From CAZBYL01 sp964496275 (GTDB lineage: Bacteria > Synergistota > Synergistia > Synergistales > Synergistaceae): 11,636 nt of DNA. Location of the stretch: positions 1-11,636 of the forward strand of contig CAZBYL010000059.1 of assembly GCA_964496275.1 (NCBI GenBank). The letters are read 5' to 3'. This document shows positions 6,964-11,636 of the stretch, one piece after another. Position numbers and translations under genes: made by a program. The notes under the pieces were generated by a model. The model saw only the letters and a program-made list of their open reading frames with translations. It was not told where the DNA came from and made no database searches. Each line of letters starts with the position of its first letter. The first letter of the stretch is position 1.

Positions 6964-8146
6964 TCTTATCACCTCTGTCAAGAAGCCCTATGTATCTTAC
7001 GTTCTTCTCGTAATCACCCTCCGCCATGCTCATAAACACTCTCTCCGCATCCTTGGGGTAAAAATCTCTGCCGCCCAGTCCGAAAATATATTCCTGAAGC
7101 GGAACTCGTGCATCGGCTCCGTACAGCGCGGACTTGACCTCCGCTGCAAGAGGGGCCGTTCCTCCTATACTGGCGCTCCTGTCCAGAACCGCAACTCCGC
7201 GCTTGCCCTTGACGTAAGAGGCAAGAATCTCCGATGGGAACGGACGGAAGAAACGAACTCTCAGGCAGCCTGCCTTAACTCCCCTCTCTCGCAGTTCATC
7301 GACAGTATCCTTCACCACTCCCGTGGCGGACGACATTATGACGATAAGGTACTCCGCGTCGTCGGCTCTGTACGCATCGACGAGAGAGTATCTTCTGCCT
7401 GTAAGCGATTCCATCTCCGAAGACAGCTCTTCATACACACGCGGGACATTGTTCATGCCCTCCATCTGATTGCGTTTTATCTCAAAATAGTATTCCGACA
7501 TGGTGAAAGAGCCGTAGGAGACGGGATTTTTTACATCCAGCAGAGGATATGCGGCGCTTCTCTCTCCGACAAAAGCCTTCACCGAAGAATCATCCAAAAA
7601 TTCCACGGCCTCATAACAATGGCTTGTGATAAAACCATCCTGGCAGACAAAAACCGGTGTCAGAACGTCGCTGTGCTCGGCAAGGCGAACCGCCATCAGC
7701 ACCGTGTCATAAACCTCCTGTGCGTCCTCGCAGTATATCTGCACCCAGCCCGAATCGCGCTCGGGCATACTGTCGGAATGGTCGCAGTGAATATTGACCG
7801 GCGCGCCGAGGCATCTGTTCACAAGACCGAAAACTATCGGAGCGCGAAACGCTGCTGCAATCGGGAATATCTCGTGCATCAAAGCCACACCGTTTGCGCT
7901 GGACGCGGTCATAACCCTGGCTCCCGATACGGACGCTCCGACACAGGCCGTAATTGCGGAATGTTCGCTCTCAACCGCGACATACTCGGAAGATACTTTG
8001 CCGTTCGCCACAAATTCCGCAAAACGGACGGGAATTTCCGTCGAAGGGGTGATTGGGTAGGCTGCTACGACATCGGGATTTATCTGTCTCATCGCCTCTG
8101 CGAACGCCATATTGCCAGAAGTCATCTCTCTTCTTTTATTTGACAT
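6953..8146 (-). CDS. porA: 2-oxoacid:ferredoxin oxidoreductase, alpha subunit
   Basis: Alpha subunit (397 residues) of the four-subunit POR/VOR complex, carrying the pyrimidine-binding and transketolase-C-like domains. Visible hallmarks are AAYPITPSTEIP (28-39), VAVESEHSAITA (57-68), with the glutamate that activates TPP, and a DHSD (122-125) followed by RDSGWVQIY, as in POR/VOR alpha chains of the split archaeal/bacterial type. The frame is open to 8197, but ATG 8146 has GGGGAG about 11 bases before it and gives the usual N-terminus, a few charged residues before MTSGNMAFAEAMRQINPD. It overlaps the delta gene by 11 bases (ATGTCAAATAA), the same arrangement as the next junction. It works with the beta subunit to form the TPP active site. 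Symbol by family; a branched-chain-specific vorA is equally compatible. Confidence 0.9.
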   Translation of the reverse strand: MSNKRREMTSGNMAFAEAMRQINPDVVAAYPITPSTEIPVRFAEFVANGKVSSEYVAVESEHSAITACVGASVSGARVMTASSANGVALMHEIFPIAAAFRAPIVFGLVNRCLGAPVNIHCDHSDSMPERDSGWVQIYCEDAQEVYDTVLMAVRLAEHSDVLTPVFVCQDGFITSHCYEAVEFLDDSSVKAFVGERSAAYPLLDVKNPVSYGSFTMSEYYFEIKRNQMEGMNNVPRVYEELSSEMESLTGRRYSLVDAYRADDAEYLIVIMSSATGVVKDTVDELRERGVKAGCLRVRFFRPFPSEILASYVKGKRGVAVLDRSASIGGTAPLAAEVKSALYGADARVPLQEYIFGLGGRDFYPKDAERVFMSMAEGDYEKNVRYIGLLDRGDKNVG

Positions 8147-8480
8147 GTGCGCCCACACTCCCCGGATTCTCTCCATGTTCTGCGCTGCCTTCCGCAAAAT
8201 CGGATTCAGGGTGCATTGTTATAGCCTTTGTGGGGCACACCTGCGAACATATTCCGCAGCCTTTGCAGTAGAAAAGATTTATGCCGCTCACCTTCGCGTT
8301 TCCGTCCGTAAATATGGACATATCGGGGCACTGCACCCAACATTTAAGACATGATATGCAATGGTCTAAGTCGAGCACAGGACGCATACTGCGCCAAAGT
8401 CCGGTTTCCACTTCGCGCGCGGAAGCTCCGAAAGCCACTGTTCCCGGAGTCACATCCTGCCAGCATTTCTGTGTGCTCAT
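8136..8480 (-). CDS. porD: 2-oxoacid:ferredoxin oxidoreductase, delta (2x[4Fe-4S]) subunit
   Basis: A 114-residue ferredoxin-like subunit that passes electrons from the TPP site to external ferredoxin. Both [4Fe-4S] motifs are intact: CISCLKCWVQCP (41-52) and CKGCGICSQVCP (72-83), each C-x2-C-x2-C-x3-C-P. The N-terminal 30 residues and the TGLWRSMRPVLDLDHC lead-in are typical of delta chains of POR/VOR. A polar tail of about 25 residues follows the second cluster. It starts with an ATGA overlap (4 bases) on the gamma gene, so the pair should be translated together. Confidence 0.92.
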   Translation of the reverse strand: MSTQKCWQDVTPGTVAFGASAREVETGLWRSMRPVLDLDHCISCLKCWVQCPDMSIFTDGNAKVSGINLFYCKGCGICSQVCPTKAITMHPESDFAEGSAEHGENPGSVGAHVK

Positions 8481-9049
8481 GCCAGCACCGCCTCTTCACG
8501 CCCTCGGAATATGGCGCGGCGGTTTGCCTCAAGTACATGCTGCGGAAGCTGCTTCATTTTGCTTGTAAAATGGTCGGCGAACGTCTCGACGGGAACGTCT
8601 GTAAAAACTCTGGAAAGAGCTCCCAGAAGCGGAGCATTCGGTCTGTTTTGCCCAAGTTCTTCCAAGGTTATCTTTGTCGCGTCCACTACCAGGACTTTAG
8701 CCTGTGATGACAGGTGCAGCTTTTTCCTCAATGTATCTGCATCCTCGGGCGTATTGACGAGATAGACAGCGTCATTTGTACTGCCCTCGCATGGATTCGC
8801 GCTTTCAACCATAGTGGGATCGACAACAACGACGATATTGGGATTCTGTACGCCGCAGCGTCTGCGTATCGGATGGTCCGAAACCCTGTTATATGCCCTC
8901 ATCGGCGCGCCCTGACGCTCTGCGCCGTACTCGGGGAACGCCTGCACATGTTTTCCTCCCTCAAAAAGAACCTCCGCCAATATTGCAGACGCACTCTTTG
9001 CTCCCTGACCGCCGCGGCCATGCCATCTTACTTCAACTGTACGTGTCAT
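8477..9049 (-). CDS. porG: 2-oxoacid:ferredoxin oxidoreductase, gamma subunit
   Basis: Gamma subunit (190 residues), the domain in this family that contributes to CoA binding. Diagnostic motifs are RWHGRGGQGAKSAS (8-21) and FPEYGAERQGAPM (38-50). The protein has the usual length of about 180-190 residues. ATG 9049 is preceded by a GGGGG run at 9057-9061. It is the first gene of the gamma-delta-alpha-beta operon and lies only 26 bases after the U-run of the leader terminator, so read-through of that terminator sets expression of the whole operon. Confidence 0.92.
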   Translation of the reverse strand: MTRTVEVRWHGRGGQGAKSASAILAEVLFEGGKHVQAFPEYGAERQGAPMRAYNRVSDHPIRRRCGVQNPNIVVVVDPTMVESANPCEGSTNDAVYLVNTPEDADTLRKKLHLSSQAKVLVVDATKITLEELGQNRPNAPLLGALSRVFTDVPVETFADHFTSKMKQLPQHVLEANRRAIFRGREEAVLA

Positions 9050-9075
9050 ATATATTCCCCCTTAAAATTTTACAT

Positions 9076-9111
9076 AAAAAAACGGAGCCCCTCACAAAAA
9101 GAAGGGCTCCG
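9076..9111 (-). terminator. Leader terminator (attenuator) of the oxidoreductase operon
   Basis: On the minus strand an 11-bp stem, CGGAGCCCTTC paired with GAGGGGCTCCG (one G-U pair), has a 7-base loop and is followed at once by seven T (9082-9076). It sits between the leader peptide stop and the first structural gene. Its 5' arm GGAGCC (9110-9105) can instead pair with GGCTCC at 9161-9156 inside the leader peptide gene, a candidate antiterminator. The other strand has an A-run before and no T-run after, so the direction is minus. Confidence 0.88.
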
Positions 9112-9133
9112 CAACTCGCTTGGATAAACAGCG

Positions 9134-9214
9134 CTAAGCGCCGATCCCTCGAGGAGGAGCCGCGTTAATAATTATAATAATGATGTTCTGATTCATTTTT
9201 ACGTTATACAACAT
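9134..9214 (-). CDS. Isoleucine-rich leader peptide (transcription attenuation)
   Basis: A 26-codon reading frame, ATG 9214 to TAG 9134, too short for routine gene calling. Codons 11-16 are six consecutive Ile codons (9184-9167, using ATC, ATT and ATA), and codon 24 is a seventh. GGGAGG lies 10 bases before the ATG. The frame lies between a good promoter and an intrinsic terminator that precedes the oxidoreductase genes, the layout of leader peptides in the ilv, leu and trp operons. The expected logic is that low Ile-tRNA charging stalls the ribosome at the Ile run, leaving GGCTCC (9161-9156) free to pair with the terminator's 5' arm so that transcription continues. With enough Ile the ribosome reaches the stop and the terminator forms. 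The Ile run is AT-rich low-complexity DNA, so chance is possible, but the coherent surrounding signals argue against it. Confidence 0.75.
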   Translation of the reverse strand: MLYNVKMNQNIIIIIINAAPPRGIGA

Positions 9215-9249
9215 TATCTGCGTACCTCCCTCTCAAACGGAATGGCGGA

Positions 9250-9278
9250 ATCCTAACATTAAACGGCGCACCTGTCAA
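9250..9278 (-). promoter_or_regulatory. Sigma-70-type promoter of the oxidoreductase operon
   Basis: Minus-strand TTGACA (9278-9273) and TAGGAT (9255-9250) are separated by exactly 17 bases, and TGT directly before the -10 box gives an extended -10. Initiation would be near 9243, giving a leader of about 195 bases that contains the Ile leader peptide and terminator. Confidence 0.75.
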
Positions 9279-9485
9279 ACATTTTCATGTTAAGAAAGCA
9301 AAAGAACGGAAAATTACACTTGCCTAAACACACCACAACACGCTAACTCCATATTTATATTTCGCAAAACAAGTAAAACACAATATTTTATATCGTAAAT
9401 TGTGCGTATCAGAATAATTGAAATGTTTCTGATTCCTTACGAAAAACAGCACATTTAGGCCGCTTCCCCAATTATGATAAATATA
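9279..9485. other. AT-rich intergenic region between livF and the leader promoter
   Basis: This 207-base AT-rich stretch has no convincing gene. It holds a 7-bp inverted repeat, ATCAGAA (9408-9414) with TTCTGAT (9427-9433). No U-run follows on either strand, so it could be an operator or a processed 3' structure but is not a standard terminator. I see no clear intrinsic terminator for the liv operon, so some transcripts might read on into the oxidoreductase leader. Confidence 0.4.
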
Positions 9486-10190
9486 CTAGCCGCCCAAATA
9501 GGCATCTATCACGCGCTTGTCCGAAAGCAGGTCTTTCCCGTTGCCCTCAAGCGATATTGCGCCCACTTCGAGAACGTAGGCGTAATCAGCGACATTCAGT
9601 GCGCCGAAAGCGTTCTGCTCCACAAGAAGGACGGTTTTGCCCTCCCTGTTTATCTCGCGGATAATATTAAAGACTTCCTCGACAAGTATGGGAGCAAGTC
9701 CGAGTGATGGCTCGTCCATCATAATAAGCTCAGGGTCGCTCATAAGAGCGCGCGCGAGCGCAAGCATCTGTTGCTCTCCGCCCGACAGAGTGCCGCCCTT
9801 TTGCCATGAACGCTCCTTGAGACGGGGGAACATGGAAAAAGCCTTCTCCAAGGATGCGTCAAAACCGGCCTTATCCTTCCTCGTGTACCCTCCGAGCTTT
9901 AAGTTTTCAAGCACCGTGAGCTGCGGGAATATGCGCCGCCCCTCGGGACAGAGCGCGATTCCGAGATCGAGAATCTGCTCCGGCAGCTTTCCTCCGATTT
10001 CCTGATCCTTCCACGTTATGCGGCCGCTTTTGCTCTTAATAAGCCCTGATACAGCACGCAAAGTGCTGCTCTTGCCGGCGCCGTTTGCCCCGATAAGAGT
10101 GACTATCTTGCCCATCGGCACTTCGAGCGAGATTCCGCGAATCGCGTGAATACCGCCGTAACGCACCTCGAGATTTTCTATTTTAAGCAT
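9486..10190 (-). CDS. livF: Branched-chain amino-acid ABC transporter, ATP-binding protein LivF
   Basis: Cytoplasmic ATPase (234 residues) of the Liv-type importer for branched-chain and related amino acids. Walker A GANGAGKS (34-41), signature LSGGEQ (135-140), Walker B LIMMDE (155-160) and the LVEQNA switch region are intact. CPEGRRIFPQLTVLENL (81-97) is characteristic of LivF as opposed to LivG. The frame is open to 10250, but ATG 10190 has AGGAGG 9 bases upstream and gives the standard start MLKIENLEVRYG. It overlaps the livG end by 8 bases. It would pair with LivG on the LivH/LivM membrane core; livH and the binding protein are not in the window. Last gene of its operon, directly upstream of the Ile-controlled leader. 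Confidence 0.93.
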   Translation of the reverse strand: MLKIENLEVRYGGIHAIRGISLEVPMGKIVTLIGANGAGKSSTLRAVSGLIKSKSGRITWKDQEIGGKLPEQILDLGIALCPEGRRIFPQLTVLENLKLGGYTRKDKAGFDASLEKAFSMFPRLKERSWQKGGTLSGGEQQMLALARALMSDPELIMMDEPSLGLAPILVEEVFNIIREINREGKTVLLVEQNAFGALNVADYAYVLEVGAISLEGNGKDLLSDKRVIDAYLGG

Positions 10191-10962
10191 GGGCGAGAGC
10201 CTCCTTTCCGAGATATGCCTCGATAACCTTTGTATTCGAACGTATCTCATCGGGAGTTCCCGAAGCTATAAGATGTCCGTAGTCAAGCACCCATATCCAC
10301 TCGGAGACGCCCATTACAACCTTCATATCGTGCTCTATCAGCAATATTGTGAGCTTAAAATCATCCCTGATGCGCCTTATAAAATCCATCAGCTCGCCGC
10401 TCTCCTGCGGATTCATACCTGCGGCCGGTTCGTCAAGGAGAAGGAACTTCGGCTCCGTCGCCAAAGCTCTCGCAATCTCAAGCCGCCTCTGAGCTCCGTA
10501 AGGAAGCCCCGTGGCAATCTCCGACGCAAGATGTCCCAACCCGACGGAATCAAGCAGAGCCATAGATTTTTCCTTCATCTCCCGCTCCTCGCGCACACTT
10601 GCGGGAAGCATAAGGGGAGCCGCCCACCAAGGGGACTTCTGACGCACCCAACAGGCAGTCATAACATTTTGCAGCACCGTGCCGCCGGTAAACAGCCTTA
10701 TATTTTGGAAAGTACGGGCGATGCCCGTCTTACACACATCATGAGGCTTCATACCGGTGATATCTTTCCCGCAAAACAGCACCCTGCCTTCGGTCGGACG
10801 GTAAAATCCCGTGATGATATTGAAGCAGGTCGTCTTGCCCGCACCGTTGGGGCCTATCAGGCTGGAAATACTTCCCTCTTCCACGCCTATCGTAAAATCT
10901 CCGACAGCGGTCAGACCGCCGAACTTTATCGTGACATTCTCGGTACTTAGAACTGCTCCCAT
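10183..10962 (-). CDS. livG: Branched-chain amino-acid ABC transporter, ATP-binding protein LivG
   Basis: A 259-residue ATPase, the partner of LivF. It shows Walker A GPNGAGKT (37-44), Q-loop ARTFQNIRLF (82-91), the family's variant signature LPYGAQRRLEIARAL (153-167), where GAQ replaces SGGQ, and Walker B FLLLDEPAAGMNP (173-185), with IEHDM as the switch motif. The AAGMNP after Walker B and the longer helical insert before the signature separate LivG from LivF. ATG 10962 directly abuts the livM stop (TAGATG), with an AAGGGGGA Shine-Dalgarno sequence inside the end of livM, so the genes are co-transcribed and probably translationally coupled. Confidence 0.93.
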   Translation of the reverse strand: MGAVLSTENVTIKFGGLTAVGDFTIGVEEGSISSLIGPNGAGKTTCFNIITGFYRPTEGRVLFCGKDITGMKPHDVCKTGIARTFQNIRLFTGGTVLQNVMTACWVRQKSPWWAAPLMLPASVREEREMKEKSMALLDSVGLGHLASEIATGLPYGAQRRLEIARALATEPKFLLLDEPAAGMNPQESGELMDFIRRIRDDFKLTILLIEHDMKVVMGVSEWIWVLDYGHLIASGTPDEIRSNTKVIEAYLGKEALAHA

Positions 10963-11636
10963 CTACGCGTCCCCCTTCCTGCAGAAACGCTTTGAAAGAC
11001 TGTCCCAACTGAACTCATATCCTCCGATGATGCCCTCTCTGCGGTAAAGAATAATGAAAAGCAGGACCACGGAGAAAATCACCATTCTCATGCCGGGAAT
11101 CCCCGCAATAACAAAAGAGCCGAAAGACATAGAGTCCTCCACAAAGCGGAGCCATTCAAGCAGCACTGTGATAACCACGGCCCCCACCATTGAGCCCGTG
11201 ATAGAGCCCAGACCGCCCGCAACGACTATCATAAGAATATTGAACGTAAGCTGGAAATTAAACATCTTCGGGTCTATCGTAGTGATAAGGCTTCCCATAA
11301 GAGCACCGCCGACTCCGGCAAAGAACGCGCCTACCGCAAACGAAATGGCCTTGCACTTAAACGTGTTGATGCCCATGGCCTTCGCGGCAACTTCATCGTC
11401 TCGGATGGCGCGCAGACAGTTTCCGAAATTGCTAGAAAGCAGCTTTATGATGACATAGAAGGTGATTACGCACCACAGATAATTCCACCCCAGATTTGCG
11501 TATGCGGGGATACCCTTAAGTCCAAGTGCGCCGTTCGTTATAGGTGTTATGTTCGTAAACACGACTCTTATTATTTCGGCAAAGCCGAGAGTGGCAATAC
11601 CGAGATAATCTCCGCCGAGCCTGAGCACGGGAAGGG
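10963..11636 (-). CDS. livM: Branched-chain amino-acid ABC transporter permease LivM, 5' end outside window
   Basis: C-terminal two thirds of the LivM permease, an integral membrane protein with several hydrophobic helices. The frame is open through the window edge; a GTG at 11628 is an internal Val codon (family context LPVLRLGGDYLGIATLGFAE), not a start. The cytoplasmic coupling loop that docks the ATPases is visible as AIRDDEVAAKAMGIN followed by KCKAISFAVGAFFAGVGGAL, as in LivM. The tail ends with a charged segment. It forms the transmembrane channel with LivH, which should lie just upstream, outside the window. Substrate range (Leu/Ile/Val or other amino acids) is set by the binding protein, not seen here. 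Confidence 0.92.
   Translation of the reverse strand, partial: LPVLRLGGDYLGIATLGFAEIIRVVFTNITPITNGALGLKGIPAYANLGWNYLWCVITFYVIIKLLSSNFGNCLRAIRDDEVAAKAMGINTFKCKAISFAVGAFFAGVGGALMGSLITTIDPKMFNFQLTFNILMIVVAGGLGSITGSMVGAVVITVLLEWLRFVEDSMSFGSFVIAGIPGMRMVIFSVVLLFIILYRREGIIGGYEFSWDSLSKRFCRKGDA

Noticed and set aside
6878..8143. Plus-strand open frame of about 420 codons opposite the alpha subunit gene
   Set aside because: The opposite strand has unmistakable POR/VOR alpha motifs throughout. The plus translation is rich in His, Arg and Cys and looks like out-of-frame reading.
9076..9214. T-box or metabolite riboswitch ahead of the oxidoreductase genes
   Set aside because: No T-box core sequence (AGGGTGGNACCGCG-like) or stem I pattern is visible, and the region is largely a small coding frame with an Ile run, which fits ribosome-mediated attenuation.
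9474..9707. Small plus-strand open frame over the livF end
   Set aside because: It overlaps the conserved 3' part of livF on the other strand and has no recognisable features or ribosome-binding site.
1..11636. Mobile elements, CRISPR arrays, tRNA or rRNA genes
   Set aside because: I looked for transposase-like proteins, flanking terminal repeats, regularly spaced repeats and cloverleaf or rRNA sequence, and saw none. Apart from the operon junctions, the window is densely coding.

Overview
The window looks like chromosome from a strict anaerobe that ferments amino acids. It carries a four-subunit 2-oxoacid:ferredoxin oxidoreductase next to a branched-chain amino-acid (Liv-type) ABC transporter, and base composition is moderate (roughly 50-55% GC by eye). 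Synergistota fit this profile well and some Clostridia would too. This is inference from gene content; no rRNA or other phylogenetic marker is present.

Left half (1-5866, plus strand): an apparent small-molecule biosynthetic operon ending in a perfect 15-bp terminator hairpin. In order it holds the 3' part of a HisC-type PLP aminotransferase, a GNAT acyltransferase, the wreck of a CoxS-type [2Fe-2S] gene (internal deletion plus frameshift, too short for ordinary gene calling), a 953-residue NRPS with the unusual order adenylation-thiolation-condensation, and a soluble pyruvoyl decarboxylase of the phosphatidylserine-decarboxylase family. A plausible logic is that the A domain loads an acid on the carrier, the decarboxylase makes an amine from an amino acid, and the terminal C domain joins them and releases an amide, with the aminotransferase and GNAT tailoring a precursor or product. 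No characterised pathway with this exact gene set is known to me.

Middle (5867-9280, read on the minus strand): an operon gamma-delta-alpha-beta for a pyruvate/2-oxoisovalerate-type ferredoxin oxidoreductase, with tightly overlapping genes. Its leader appears to be a classic transcription attenuator: a promoter (TTGACA, 17-nt spacer, TAGGAT with extended -10), a Shine-Dalgarno sequence, a 26-codon leader peptide with six consecutive Ile codons, a candidate antiterminator pairing, and a strong hairpin with a run of seven U just before the first gene. Control by Ile-tRNA charging suggests that this oxidoreductase serves isoleucine synthesis (reductive carboxylation) rather than only amino-acid catabolism.

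Right part (9486-11636, minus strand): the end of a Liv operon, livM (5' end outside the window), livG and livF, a branched-chain amino-acid importer. It lies directly upstream of the Ile-responsive leader, so uptake and 2-oxoacid metabolism of branched-chain compounds sit side by side.
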